Shown in pieces: positions 1 to 11,109 of a stretch of 64,000 bases of DNA (its first letter is position 1; the number at the start of each line of letters is the position of its first letter). This DNA comes from Roseicyclus sp. (GTDB lineage Bacteria; Pseudomonadota; Alphaproteobacteria; Rhodobacterales; Rhodobacteraceae): assembly GCA_018401965.1 (NCBI GenBank), contig JAGYJU010000020.1:434001-498000 (forward strand). Reading direction: 5' to 3'. The position numbers and the translations under genes are program-made. A model generated the notes under the pieces. That model ran no database searches and was not told the DNA's origin. It saw only the letters and a program-made list of their open reading frames with translations.

Positions 1-2
1 CA

Positions 3-781
3 TACCGGCAGGCCGCGCGTGTTGCGGCCTGCCTTTTGATCTGTGCGGGTCTGGCGGGCTGTGGGGGCGTGGCGGCGGCATCAGCCTTGGGCCGCGCCCC
101 GCCCCCGCCCCGGCGGAAATCGCGGTCACCGCCGAACAGATCGTGATCACCGGCCCGGCCGGGTATTGCGTCGATCCCACGGCCACCCGCAATTCGGACG
201 ACACCGGCTTTGTCTTGCTGGGCAATTGCGCCGCCATCGCCAATTCCCGCCGCGCCGGCCAACCGATCACGCCCGCGGTCTTGACGGCGGCGGTATCCGA
301 ACCCTCTGATGGTGGTCGGCTTGCCGATAGCCTGCTGGAACTGGACGGGTTTTTCCGCTCTGACGACGGGCGGCGCCTGCTGAGCCGCTCGGGCGAGGCG
401 GAAACGGTCGCGGTGCTTGATACGTTGGTCGATGGCGACGTGTTCCTGTTGCAGGCCACAGACAGCAGCGATGGTGCCATCGAAGGGGTGCAGAACGAAT
501 ATTGGCGCGCCTACATGGATGTTGGCACGCGAATTGCCACCCTGTCGGTGATCGCGTTGGAAGACAGCAGCCTGAGCCGCGAAGACAGCCTGACCACCCT
601 GCGCGGTTTCGTGCAGGCGGTGCAGGGCGCCAATACCGGCGAACCTGCGGTGCCGGTGGCGCAACCCGCGCCCGTGGCGCCGCAACCGTCGCGTCAGCCG
701 GAGCGGTCGACGCCAAGGAACTTGCCGCTTGATACCGGGCCGCTCTTTAATGTGGGCCTGTTTCGGCGGATACTGGGCTAA
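3..781 (+). CDS. Putative lipoprotein, 5' partial and frameshifted
   Basis: I do not recognise the family. Reading from position 3 gives the end of a lipoprotein signal peptide: Arg, a hydrophobic stretch, then the lipobox L-A-G-C with Cys at 60-62. The start codon lies left of the window. That frame stops near 145, while the long continuation to the stop at 781 is in the frame one base earlier. One base therefore appears to be missing in the C-rich run at about 95-112. The mature part is about 215 residues with a Pro-rich tail (around 650-710) and no membrane segment. The lipoprotein assignment is seen in the sequence; the function is unknown. Confidence 0.6.
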   Translation, partial: PAGRACCGLPFDLCGSGGLWGRGGGISLGPRPAPAPAEIAVTAEQIVITGPAGYCVDPTATRNSDDTGFVLLGNCAAIANSRRAGQPITPAVLTAAVSEPSDGGRLADSLLELDGFFRSDDGRRLLSRSGEAETVAVLDTLVDGDVFLLQATDSSDGAIEGVQNEYWRAYMDVGTRIATLSVIALEDSSLSREDSLTTLRGFVQAVQGANTGEPAVPVAQPAPVAPQPSRQPERSTPRNLPLDTGPLFNVGLFRRILG

Positions 782-853
782 AGGTGCCATGGCCCCTGTG
801 ACCTGACGGTGCCAGTGGTGGCCGGCCGGGTGTTTTGACGAGTGGAACGAGTA

Positions 854-1627
854 ATGGGTAACGAACGTGCAGGGTTTCTTGATCGCTTTGGCCTGTCCCG
901 AACCCTGAACCGCTGGGATCGGGCGCTGCAATCGCCCGGCAATCTGACACCCGGCGATCTGTCGGCGATGCATGGCCAGATGCGCGCAACCCGCAACCGC
1001 ATCGATGCGCTGGCCGCGCGCACGGAAACCGAAATGCTCGCCCGTGCGCGGCCCGATGACGGGATCGACCGCCCCGATCAATGCGACTGGGCCGAACGTG
1101 CCGCACCTTGGCGCCAAAAGATCACCCCGCGCGGCCATGTCCAACCCGGATCGCCGCTCAAGATCGGCGGTGGCGTCACGCTGTTTCACGATGCCGCCCA
1201 TGCCGACCTGACCCTGCGGCAAGACCCGGTGCCATCCGCTATCCGCGGCCCGGCCTTTGGCCTTGTGATCGAGGTCTACCGGTTCGACGGATCGTTCCTG
1301 TCACTGGTGCAAGATCTGCCGGATGCCGCGATCCGGGGTTTGACGCTGAACCATTTCATCGCCGTGCACCTGCGTGTCGCGCGCGAACATCCGATCGAGA
1401 TCTACGCACGGTTGAACGTGCAGCATGGCCCGAACCACGAACAGATCGTTCGCCAGTTCGATATTCGGGGCGACCTTGGCCGCGCCGAATTCGACCTTGC
1501 CTATACCAAGATCAACGAGAAACGCCTTGAAAAAGCATGGCTCGACCTGATCCTCGAAGGCCCGGAAATGAACCGGCTGGCGATCTGGGACATGGTTTTG
1601 CTGCGCGCGCCCCGCGCCGATATCTAG
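854..1627 (+). CDS. Conserved hypothetical protein (DUF6478-like)
   Basis: The protein has 257 residues and no signal peptide or membrane segment. From memory it resembles the uncharacterised DUF6478 family of Rhodobacteraceae, but I cannot confirm this by search. The C-terminal half is rich in alternating hydrophobic strands and may be a beta-sandwich. I chose the ATG at 854, preceded by a GGAACGAG stretch; an in-frame GTG at 842 would add four residues. It is followed after 13 nt by another small gene, so the two are probably co-transcribed. No function can be assigned. Confidence 0.75.
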   Translation: MGNERAGFLDRFGLSRTLNRWDRALQSPGNLTPGDLSAMHGQMRATRNRIDALAARTETEMLARARPDDGIDRPDQCDWAERAAPWRQKITPRGHVQPGSPLKIGGGVTLFHDAAHADLTLRQDPVPSAIRGPAFGLVIEVYRFDGSFLSLVQDLPDAAIRGLTLNHFIAVHLRVAREHPIEIYARLNVQHGPNHEQIVRQFDIRGDLGRAEFDLAYTKINEKRLEKAWLDLILEGPEMNRLAIWDMVLLRAPRADI

Positions 1628-1640
1628 GAAAGGATGCCTG

Positions 1641-2015
1641 ATGCAGGATGAAACCCTGACCCGCGTACGGCTTTTGGCCGGTCGCTACGAAGGCTTTTTC
1701 GCGGGCAGCCCTGACACCGGCATAGAGGCGCTGGTCGCCGGTCAGGTCATCGCCGTGGCGCAGGTCATGCCGGACCCAACCACGCCGGGCCGATGCCGCG
1801 TCGCCATCGACCTGCCCGCAACGGTGATCGGGGACGGTGTGCAGGTCATCACGCTTCGATCTACCGTATCGGGGGCCGCGCTCGACCGGATCACGCTGAT
1901 GGCGGGCGCGGCACTGGACGAAGATATTCGTGCCGATCTGGCGTTGTTGCGCGACGAACTGGAACTGCTCAAACGGGCCTTTCGCAGGCATTGTTCCGAA
2001 ACCATCCTGCGCTAG
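1641..2015 (+). CDS. Hypothetical protein, 124 aa
   Basis: This small protein has a clear AGGAAAGGA ribosome-binding site before its ATG and sits 13 nt after the DUF6478-like gene. The first 90 residues read as beta-rich. The last 30 form a charged amphipathic helix, rich in Leu, Glu and Arg, that could be a coiled coil. No catalytic motif or membrane segment is visible. I do not recognise a family. The tight spacing suggests a function shared with the upstream gene. Confidence 0.65.
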   Translation: MQDETLTRVRLLAGRYEGFFAGSPDTGIEALVAGQVIAVAQVMPDPTTPGRCRVAIDLPATVIGDGVQVITLRSTVSGAALDRITLMAGAALDEDIRADLALLRDELELLKRAFRRHCSETILR

Positions 2016-2062
2016 GCACTGACGCTGCGTTGCACGTGACATGGCCGGCCCGACGCGGTTAG

Positions 2063-4126
<2,064 letters not shown>

Positions 4127-4183
4127 TGGGCTTTGCCCAAGGGATCTGTTCGGGGGGCTCTGCCCCCGTCGCGCCTTGCGCGA

Positions 4184-4215
4184 CTCCCCCGGAGTTTTTT
4201 GGCCAAGATGAAGGA
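4184..4215 (+). repeat. Intergenic repeat copy 1, probable fadH terminator
   Basis: The unit reads CTCCCCCGGAG followed by six T, then GGCCAAGATGAAG. The CTCC/GGAG hairpin plus T-run is a plausible intrinsic terminator for fadH. A second G/C hairpin lies just upstream (4152-4167). The same unit occurs inverted at 4373-4406, inverted and diverged at 18631-18668, and partly at 62181-62203. Confidence 0.65.
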
Positions 4216-4372
4216 CGCGGCAGCGTCACCCCGCGCCCGGCCTTGGTGGATTGGCTACCACTGTTTCCGGGTCGCGGAGCTTCACCTTGGACGCCGAATC
4301 GCTCTCCAGCTATCGGCGCGGTGTCACTGTGAAGCGATCAGTTTAACATTCGGCTAATGAGGCGAGGTCTTG

Positions 4373-4406
4373 CTTCATCTTGGCAAGAAAACTCCCGCCG
4401 GAGGCC
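4373..4406 (-). repeat. Intergenic repeat copy 2, probable argG terminator
   Basis: On the minus strand this reads GGCCTCCGGCGGGAG, then TTTTCTTGCCAAGATGAAG. It is the reverse-oriented counterpart of the copy at 4184-4215. The CTCC/GGAG hairpin with T-run lies just downstream of the argG stop, so it probably terminates argG. Confidence 0.6.
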
Positions 4407-4448
4407 GCCGGACGCCGCAAGGCATCCGGGCGGCCGGGTGGCGCGGGG

Positions 4449-5669
4449 TCAGCCCTGAAGGCGGCGCTTGCGGGCCGCCAGAAGCTTCAGCCGCAGCGCG
4501 TTGAGCTGGATGAAGCCCTGCGCGTCTTTCTGATCATAGGCGCCGGCATCGTCTTCGAAGGTGACATGCGCCTCGGAATACAGCGACTGATCCGACCAGC
4601 GGGCGACGGTGCGGGCAAAGCCCTTGTAGAGTTTCACGCGCACCGTGCCGGCGACATGTTCCTGGCTCTTGTCGATCAGGGCTTGCAGCATTTCGCGTTC
4701 CGGCGAGAACCAGAACCCGTTGTAGATCAGTTCCGCGTAGCGCGGCATGATCGAATCCTTGAGGTGGCCCGCGCCCGAATCCAGCGTGATCTGTTCGATG
4801 CCGCGATGCGCCTCGATCAGGATGGTGCCGCCGGGGGTTTCGTAGATGCCGCGCGATTTCATGCCGACAAAACGGTTTTCCACCAGGTCGAGCCGACCAA
4901 CACCGTGCTTGCCGCCCAATTCGTTCAGCCGGGTCAGGATCGCGGCTGGGGTCATGGCGACGCCGTTGATCGCCACGGCGTCGCCGCGTTCAAAGGTGAT
5001 TTCCACCATTTCGGGCGTATCGGGCGCATCTTCGGGGGCAACCGTGCGCTGATAGACGTAATCGGGCGCTTCTTCGCCGGGGTTTTCCAGCACCTTGCCC
5101 TCGGACGAGGTGTGCAACAGGTTTGCATCGACGGAAAACGGCGCTTCGCCGCGCTTGTCCTTGGCGATCGGGATCTGGTTCTTTTCCGCGAAGTCCAGCA
5201 GCCGGGTGCGGCTGGTCAGATCCCAGAGCCGCCAGGGCGCGATCACCTTGATATCGGGGTTCAGCGCGTAGGCCGAAAGCTCGAACCGCACCTGGTCATT
5301 GCCCTTGCCGGTGGCGCCATGGGCGACGGCATCGGCGCCGGTTTCGGCGGCGATTTCAACGAGGCGCTTGGAAATCAGCGGCCGCGCGATCGAGGTGCCC
5401 AGAAGGTAGAGCCCTTCGTAGAGCGCATTGGCCCGCATCATCGGGAAGACGAAATCGCGGGTGAATTCTTCGCGCAGGTCTTCGATGTAGATGGCGCTGG
5501 CGCCCATCATCTCGGCCTTGGCGCGGGCGGGTTCCAGTTCTTCGCCCTGGCCCAGGTCGGCGGTGAAGGTCACCACCTCGCAGCCATATTCCGTCTGCAA
5601 CCATTTGAGGATGATCGAGGTATCGAGACCGCCAGAATAGGCAAGGACGACCTTTTTCGGTGCAGACAT
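4449..5669 (-). CDS. argG: Argininosuccinate synthase
   Basis: ArgG joins citrulline and aspartate with ATP in cytosolic arginine synthesis. The 406-residue length is normal for the family. The N-terminal ATP-pyrophosphatase motif A-Y-S-G-G-L-D-T-S is present at residues 10-18, as is the substrate loop [10 protein letters not shown] chose the ATG at 5667-5669 because the protein then starts M-S-A-P-K-K just before the conserved strand, with GGAG-like sequence upstream. The longer reading frame to 5822 is not needed. A membrane-protein gene diverges 69 nt away. Confidence 0.97.
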   Translation of the reverse strand: MSAPKKVVLAYSGGLDTSIILKWLQTEYGCEVVTFTADLGQGEELEPARAKAEMMGASAIYIEDLREEFTRDFVFPMMRANALYEGLYLLGTSIARPLISKRLVEIAAETGADAVAHGATGKGNDQVRFELSAYALNPDIKVIAPWRLWDLTSRTRLLDFAEKNQIPIAKDKRGEAPFSVDANLLHTSSEGKVLENPGEEAPDYVYQRTVAPEDAPDTPEMVEITFERGDAVAINGVAMTPAAILTRLNELGGKHGVGRLDLVENRFVGMKSRGIYETPGGTILIEAHRGIEQITLDSGAGHLKDSIMPRYAELIYNGFWFSPEREMLQALIDKSQEHVAGTVRVKLYKGFARTVARWSDQSLYSEAHVTFEDDAGAYDQKDAQGFIQLNALRLKLLAARKRRLQG

Positions 5670-5738
5670 GGGCAGGCTCCGTCTGGTTCTGATTGACCGC
5701 GCGGGCGATACCGGGTTTTCAATCTCGGGGCAAGGTGA

Positions 5739-6539
5739 GTGGAGCGTCGGGTGGATTACGGGTATCAATTGTTGCGCCATGTCGTGCAGCAGGTCTTTGG
5801 AAACCTGGGGCAGGCGGCGCATTTGACGCTTGCCTTGTTCCTGGCACCGCTTGTGGGGTTCTTTGCCCTGGGGCGCAGCATGGGCATGGGCCTATCTGGG
5901 CCTATCGGCGGCGGTACCGTTGCCATGGGGCTTTTGCTGATCCTGGGGACCGTTGTGGCCTATTGCTGGGCCGCGGTGGGGTGGCACCGCTACGTGTTGC
6001 TGGAGGAAACCGGGAACGGGGCCCTGCCGCCCTGGCATGGCGCCCGGATCTGGGCCTATTTCGGCCGCGCCTTCCTGGTTGGTGTGGTGGTTGTGGTTGC
6101 GGTCGTGGGCGGTGGTATCGTGGTCGGTATCGCGGTTGCGGTCACGCAATCCGCCAGCCTTGCGATCGTCATGGGGATCGGGTTGGTGTTCGGGGCATCC
6201 TGGGTGGCCACGCGCATCGGGCTTGTTCTGCCTGCCGCTGCCCTGGGCGCGCCGATGACCATTGGCGAAAGCTGGGCCGTGACCCGCCCGGTCGCAAGCC
6301 AGATCCTGTTGCCCTTGATTGTCGTGGCGCTTGCCCTTGGCGTGACGCAACAGGCGATCGTCCTGGTCTTCGGGCAGACCGTCAGCCCCGCGGGTTTTGG
6401 CATGATGCAGGATCACACCATCCTGTCCCTGCCGGGGCAGATCGTGAATGCCGCCGTGACCTGGGTTCAGATCCTGATCAACCTGGCGCTGATGACCACG
6501 CTTTACGGCAATCTGGTCGAGGGGCGGCAACTCAACTGA
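5739..6539 (+). CDS. Integral membrane protein of unknown function
   Basis: The protein has 266 residues and about six hydrophobic segments. The strongest lie near residues 28-48, 58-85, 108-135, 138-165 and 185-210, and a Gly/Val-rich helix is prominent. It recalls hypothetical membrane proteins of the YciC/DUF975 type, but I see no diagnostic motif. The start is uncertain: GTG at 5739 is used here, and the in-frame GTG at 5751 has GGAGCG just upstream. It lies between divergent argG and co-directional ilvA. Confidence 0.65.
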   Translation: MERRVDYGYQLLRHVVQQVFGNLGQAAHLTLALFLAPLVGFFALGRSMGMGLSGPIGGGTVAMGLLLILGTVVAYCWAAVGWHRYVLLEETGNGALPPWHGARIWAYFGRAFLVGVVVVVAVVGGGIVVGIAVAVTQSASLAIVMGIGLVFGASWVATRIGLVLPAAALGAPMTIGESWAVTRPVASQILLPLIVVALALGVTQQAIVLVFGQTVSPAGFGMMQDHTILSLPGQIVNAAVTWVQILINLALMTTLYGNLVEGRQLN

Positions 6540-6578
6540 CACTGGACAGCGCGCCTTACTTGGGGCAGGCCGGTGGTC

Positions 6579-7825
6579 ATGACTGAGTTTGCCGAAACCG
6601 CGCGGGCCGCGACCCTCGCCTTGCGGGAATTGTTTCCGCCAACCCCGTTGCAGCGGAACCTCTACCTGTCCGACAGGTTCGGGGCCGATATCTGGCTCAA
6701 GCGGGAAGACCTGTCGCCGGTGCGATCCTACAAGCTGCGCGGGGCGTTCAACGCCATGCGCAAGCTGCGCGCGATAGATCCCGGCGCCACACGCTTTGTC
6801 TGCGCCAGCGCGGGCAACCATGCGCAGGGGGTTGCCTTTGTCTGTGCGCATTTCGGGGTGACGGGGCGCATCTACATGCCGGTGACGACGCCGGAACAAA
6901 AGATCCTCAAGACCAAGACCTTTGGCGGGCTGCGGTCGAGATCGTCTTGACCGGCGATTTCTTCGATGAAACGCTGGCCGCCGCCAAGGCGGATTGTGAA
7001 AAGACCGGCGCACATTTCCTGTCGCCCTTCGACGATCCGGATGTGATCGAAGGCCAGGCTTCGGTTGCGGTGGAACTGCTGGATGAGCTGGGCCGCGCGC
7101 CTGATCGGCTGATCCTGCCGGTGGGGGGCGGCGGTTTATCGGCGGGGATGATGTCCTATCTCGATGCGATGGCGGCCGATACCCATGTCACGTTGGTCGA
7201 GCCGGCGGGGGGGGCAAGCCTGACCGCCGCGTTGAAAACCGGCGCGCCGCAGACCATTGCGATCACCGACACCTTCGTGGACGGTGCCGCCGTGGCGCGG
7301 GTTGGCGAACGCACCTTCGAGGTTCTGCGCAAGGTCGACCCGCGCGATGTTCTGGTCGCGCCCGAAAACCGGATCTGCGTCACCATCCAGGAGATGTTGA
7401 ACATCGAAGGCATCGTTCTGGAACCTGCCGGGGCGCTGTCGATCGACGTGCTGGACGGGATGCGCGACCAGATCGCGGGGCAGACGGTGGTTTGCGTCAC
7501 ATCCGGGGGGAATTTCGATTTCGAACGCCTGCCCGAGGTCAAGGAACGCGCGCAGAACTGGCAGGGGTTGAAGAAATACTTCATCCTGCGCCTGCCGCAG
7601 CGGCCCGGTGCCCTGCGCGATTTCCTGGATATGCTGGGGCCAGACGACAATATCGCCCGGTTCGAATACCTGAAGAAGAACAGCCGCAATTTCGGGTCTG
7701 TGCTGATCGGGATCGAAACCAACGATCCTGCGAATTTCGCGACGATGGTGGCCCGGGTCACGTCGCGCGGGTTTGGCTTGCGCGATATCACCGGCGACGA
7801 GGTTCTGGCCGATTTCCTGATCTGA
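6579..7825 (+). CDS. ilvA: Threonine ammonia-lyase, with one apparent frameshift
   Basis: IlvA deaminates threonine to 2-oxobutanoate, the first step of isoleucine synthesis, using PLP. The N-terminal part has the PLP-lysine segment R-S-Y-K-L-R-G-A and the substrate loop S-A-G-N-H-A-Q-G. The second part carries the glycine-rich phosphate loop G-G-G-G-L-S-A-G and a C-terminal ACT-like domain (about the last 80 residues). The reading frame breaks at the GGG run at 6927-6929. Restoring one G gives F-G-G-A-A-V-E-I-V-L-T-G and a continuous protein of about 415 residues, normal for the family. This is probably a sequencing deletion. An alternative start is GTG at 6573. Confidence 0.9.
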
Positions 7826-7835
7826 TCGGGGCCTG

Positions 7836-8162
7836 TTACGCGGCATCGGCAAGGCCCGGAATGGCATGTGCCACCGAGGCCAGCGAGGCGGCAAAGCTGT
7901 CGGCGATCGCGGCGATATCGGGTGGGGTGGCGGCAAGACAGGCGGCTTCGGCGGCATGGCAGGCCTCGACCATCGCGGCAAACCCCATATTGGCGGCGCT
8001 GCCGCGCAGAAAATGAAAATCCGCCGCCATGGCGCTGTCTGGTGTGGCGATCAACCGATCCAGATGTTCGGTGATTTCCGCGACAAAGACACAAGCGACA
8101 TCGGCAAAATCATCTTCCCCGATGTCGGTGCGCAGGCTGTGCAGGCGATCCCAGTCGATCAT
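7836..8162 (-). CDS. Histidine phosphotransfer (Hpt) domain protein
   Basis: This is a free-standing 108-residue Hpt domain. It relays phosphate between a hybrid sensor kinase and a response regulator. The phospho-acceptor motif H-F-L-R-G-S-A is present with His at about residue 50, followed by the usual helical A-N-M-G-F. I chose the ATG at 8160-8162, which starts M-I-D-W. It diverges from the receiver-PP2C gene at 8309, and a CtrA-like site lies in the shared upstream region. That arrangement suggests, but does not show, that the two proteins work in one phosphorelay. It is much shorter than the CckA partner ChpT. Confidence 0.85.
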   Translation of the reverse strand: MIDWDRLHSLRTDIGEDDFADVACVFVAEITEHLDRLIATPDSAMAADFHFLRGSAANMGFAAMVEACHAAEAACLAATPPDIAAIADSFAASLASVAHAIPGLADAA

Positions 8163-8201
8163 GGCCCATCCCCTTTCGGGGAGCGGTCTAGGGCGCAAGG
8201 C

Positions 8202-8216
8202 TTAACCCAAGGTTAT
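8202..8216. promoter_or_regulatory. Candidate CtrA site between Hpt and receiver-PP2C genes
   Basis: The sequence TTAA-CCCAAGG-TTAT differs by one base from the CtrA consensus TTAA-N7-TTAA. It is also an inverted repeat (TAACC-CAA-GGTTA). It lies 40 nt upstream of the Hpt start and about 95 nt upstream of the receiver-PP2C start, so it could serve either gene. CtrA binding is inferred. Confidence 0.45.
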
Positions 8217-8308
8217 CGTTCGTCGGCCTGTTGCATGGCATTGTGTGTTTTACGTCCTGTTAAGATATCGCGGTGCAGGAGGGGGGAACGCCGTGACCAG
8301 GTGACCCG

Positions 8309-9593
8309 ATGTTGCACCATCCCGCCCAGATGACCCGGATGAATTGGCCCTTGGCCACCCCGCCGCCGCTCACTGCGGGCCGGGTTCTGGTGGTCGATGA
8401 CAGCCGGGCACAGCGGGCGATGCTGGCCGCGATGCTGCGCCGCTGGGGGCACCAGGTGGTGGAATGCGACAGCGCCCTTGCCGCGCTGGATCTGGCGCGC
8501 GATCCCGGCATCGGCCTGATCATCAGTGACTGGATGATGCCCGGCCTGACCGGGCCGGAATTCTGCCGCCGCCTGCGCGCGACCCGGCGCGATGGCTATG
8601 CCTATGTCATCTTGCTGACCTCCAAATCGGAACAGGACGCGCTGACCGAAGGCCTGGCCGCCGGGGCCGATGATTTCCTGACCAAGCCGGTGCGCGCGCC
8701 CGAATTGCGCGCGCGCCTGAACGCGGGCGCCCGCATCGTGGCGATGCAGGCCGATGTGGTGGAAAAGAACCGGCTGTTGACCGATGCACTTGGGCGAAAT
8801 CCGCACGCTCTATGCCGCGCTTGACCAAGATCTGGATGAAGCGCGCAGGCTGCAACAGGCACAGTTGCAAGATCGGTTTCGCCGCTTTGGCCCCGTCGAA
8901 GTATCGCTGTGGTTGCGCGCCTCCGGTCCGATTGGCGGCGATATGGTTGGCTGTTTCCCGGTGAATGACAAGGTCATCGGGGTCTTTGGGCTGGATGTGT
9001 CCGGCCATGGTGTCGCCTCCGCGATGATCGCCGCGCGGGTTGCGGGCATCCTGAGCGCGGCAACACCCGATCAGAACATTGCCCTGACCCGGCTGGAAGA
9101 CGGAAGTTTGCGCGCCCTGTCACCCGACATGGCGGCGGTGCGGCTCAACAAGATGATCCTGAACGAAATTCGCAGCGACCGGTATTTTACCCTGTGCCTC
9201 GGCTTTCTGTCGCTTGCGACCGGTCGGATGCGGATGGTGCAGGCGGGCCACCCGCACCCGATGATCCTGCGCGCCGATGGGCGGGTCGATCTGGTGGGGC
9301 GCGGCGGCCTGCCCATCGGCCTGGTGCGCGAAGCCGCCTATTCCAGCTTTGACATCCACTTTGCGCCCGGTGACCGGATGCTGGTCTATTCCGATGGTCT
9401 GACGGAATGCCCCGATCCGTCGGGCACGGCCTTGGGTGAGGCCGGGTTGGCGCGGGTGCTGCGCGACAATGCCGGTTTGCGCGGCCCGGCCTTTCTGGCC
9501 GCCATCGAAGACGGGGTGACGCGGTTCTCGGGTGGCAAGGCCTTGCCCGATGATGCCTCGGCGGTCGTGATCGATTGCCTTGGCCCGGGTTAG
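8309..9593 (+). CDS. Receiver-PP2C phosphatase response regulator, one apparent frameshift
   Basis: An N-terminal receiver domain (about residues 25-145) has the phospho-acceptor Asp74 in S-D-W-M-M-P-G and the Lys in T-K-P-V. It is followed by a linker and a SpoIIE/RsbU-type PP2C phosphatase domain with G-G-D-M, D-V-S-G-H-G-V-A-S-A and a late Y-S-D-G-L-T-E metal motif. The frame breaks at the GGG at 8792-8794. Removing one G gives the smooth join T-D-A-L-G-E-I-R-T-L and a 427-residue protein, so an extra base is likely. Proteins of this type, such as Rhodobacter RbaY, control anti-sigma partner switching. That parallel is inference. Confidence 0.85.
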
Positions 9594-10039
9594 CGGCGGC
9601 GTTCGGCCAGCACGGCTTGCAGGAAATACCGGTCGCCTGAAACGGCAAGGCGTTCGGCCGCCACATCCCAGGGCAGGAACACGGCCGTATGCCCCGGCTC
9701 TACCGGGTCACCGCGCCGCGGGCCGATCTGTGCCATGTAGATATGGCATTGTTTCTGCGCATAAATCCCGTATTCGGGCATAAAGGTGTAGCGGTGAAAC
9801 ATGCCCAGCCGCCGGGCGGAATGAATGGCGTAGCCGGTTTCTTCCAGCACCTCGCGGTGCAGCGCGCGCAAGGGCTGTTCGCCCGCGTCGATGCCGCCGC
9901 CGGGCAGTTGCAGTTCCGGGCGCGGGTCTTGCTGAAAAGTGGCGAGGATGCCGTCGCCGGCTTCGATAATGGCATAGACACCGGGCCGGGGCGTGTAGCG
10001 GCGGCCTTGATCGGGCTGTTGTCCGAAACGTCTGTTCAT
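9590..10039 (-). CDS. NUDIX hydrolase
   Basis: The protein has 149 residues and the complete Nudix box G-G-G-I-D-A-G-E with R-E-V-L-E-E-T-G-Y. It hydrolyses a nucleoside diphosphate linked to another moiety; the substrate cannot be told from sequence. I chose the ATG at 10037-10039, giving M-N-R-R-F-G-Q-Q, because upstream codons lack family-like character. It overlaps the end of the convergent phosphatase gene by 4 nt and diverges from kdsD. Confidence 0.88.
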   Translation of the reverse strand: MNRRFGQQPDQGRRYTPRPGVYAIIEAGDGILATFQQDPRPELQLPGGGIDAGEQPLRALHREVLEETGYAIHSARRLGMFHRYTFMPEYGIYAQKQCHIYMAQIGPRRGDPVEPGHTAVFLPWDVAAERLAVSGDRYFLQAVLAERRR

Positions 10040-10135
10040 CGCGATCTCCGGTTGCTGGTGCCCTTGTGCCAGAGACTGCGGCGCCGCGAAATCCCCCCTC
10101 TCGCCAAGGGCGCGCCCTTGGGCTAAGCCAAGGCC

Positions 10136-11101
10136 ATGACCGATGACCAGAAAGCCGCGATCCGCGACACCGCCGCCCGTGTTTTGCGCACCGAAGGGCA
10201 AGCCGTCACCGCCATGGCGGATGCGCTGCCCGATGATTTCGTGGCGGCGGTCGAGGCGATTTTGGCCACCAGGGGCCGCGTGATCCTGTCGGGTATCGGC
10301 AAATCCGGCCATGTCGCCCGCAAGATCAGTTCCACCTTTGCGTCGACCGGCACGCCTTCGGCCTTTGTCCACCCGGCAGAGGCCAGCCATGGCGATCTGG
10401 GCATGGTCACGCCCGGCGATCTGACGATCCTGATTTCGAATTCCGGCGAAACCGCAGAATTGCGCGACATGGTCGCCCATGTGGCGCGGTTTTCGATCCC
10501 GATGGTGGCGATTTCCGGCAAGCCCGACAGCACCTTGATGCAGGCCGCCGATTTCCGCCTGACCCTGCCCGCCGCGCCAGAGGCCTGCGTGATCGGCATG
10601 GCGCCCACCACCTCCACCACCCTCACGCTGGCCTTGGGCGATGCGCTGGCCGTGGCGGTGATGGAACGGCGCGGGTTCCTGCCCGAACAATTCCGCACCT
10701 TTCACCCCGGTGGCAAGCTGGGCGCGCAATTGTCCAAGGTCGCGCAACTGATGCATCAGGGCGAGGCGCTGCCGTTGGTGCCCGCCACCCTGCCGATGCC
10801 GGAAACCCTGATCGTGATGAGCGAGAAAAGCTTTGGCCTTGCCGGTGTGGTCGAGGATGACAGGCTGATCGGCGTGATTTCAGACGGCGATTTGCGCCGC
10901 AACATGCATCATCTGATGGATCGCACCGCCGGTCAGGTCGCCACCCGCAACCCCCGCGTCATCGGCCCCGATGATCTGGCCGCCGAGGCGATGGCGGTCA
11001 TGTCGGCCAACCGGATCACGGCGCTGTTCGCCGTCGATGCCGCGATGCGCCCGGTGGGGCTGTTGCACATCCATGATTGCCTGCGCGCCGGGCTGGCGTG
11101 A
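10136..11101 (+). CDS. kdsD: Arabinose-5-phosphate isomerase (KpsF/GutQ family)
   Basis: KdsD interconverts ribulose-5-phosphate and arabinose-5-phosphate, the precursor of KDO. The 321 residues carry an N-terminal SIS domain (about 35-170, with G-K-S-G-H-V-A-R-K and the loop S-N-S-G-E-T-A-E). Two C-terminal CBS repeats follow (about 200-320, with S-D-G-D-L-R-R). Length and order are those of the family. Next to epimerase, export and glycosyltransferase genes, the likely role is KDO supply for lipopolysaccharide or capsule. Confidence 0.92.
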   Translation: MTDDQKAAIRDTAARVLRTEGQAVTAMADALPDDFVAAVEAILATRGRVILSGIGKSGHVARKISSTFASTGTPSAFVHPAEASHGDLGMVTPGDLTILISNSGETAELRDMVAHVARFSIPMVAISGKPDSTLMQAADFRLTLPAAPEACVIGMAPTTSTTLTLALGDALAVAVMERRGFLPEQFRTFHPGGKLGAQLSKVAQLMHQGEALPLVPATLPMPETLIVMSEKSFGLAGVVEDDRLIGVISDGDLRRNMHHLMDRTAGQVATRNPRVIGPDDLAAEAMAVMSANRITALFAVDAAMRPVGLLHIHDCLRAGLA

Positions 11102-11109
11102 TCGCGGGG

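Larger units (their letters stand above)
4127..4448. other. Gene-free region between convergent fadH and argG
   Basis: No convincing gene lies here; the ORFs present are short and have no coding character. The stretch holds two facing copies of an intergenic repeat (4184-4215 and 4373-4406), listed separately. Each could terminate transcription of the neighbouring gene. A one-mismatch CtrA-like site (TTAA-N7-CTAA, 4343-4357) is present but has no obvious target gene. Confidence 0.7.

Noticed and set aside
4127..4332. Short ORFs after fadH
   Set aside because: They consist of the intergenic repeat and hairpins, without a ribosome-binding site or coding character.
4380..5696. Long plus-strand ORF opposite argG
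   Set aside because: It is the antisense shadow of argG.
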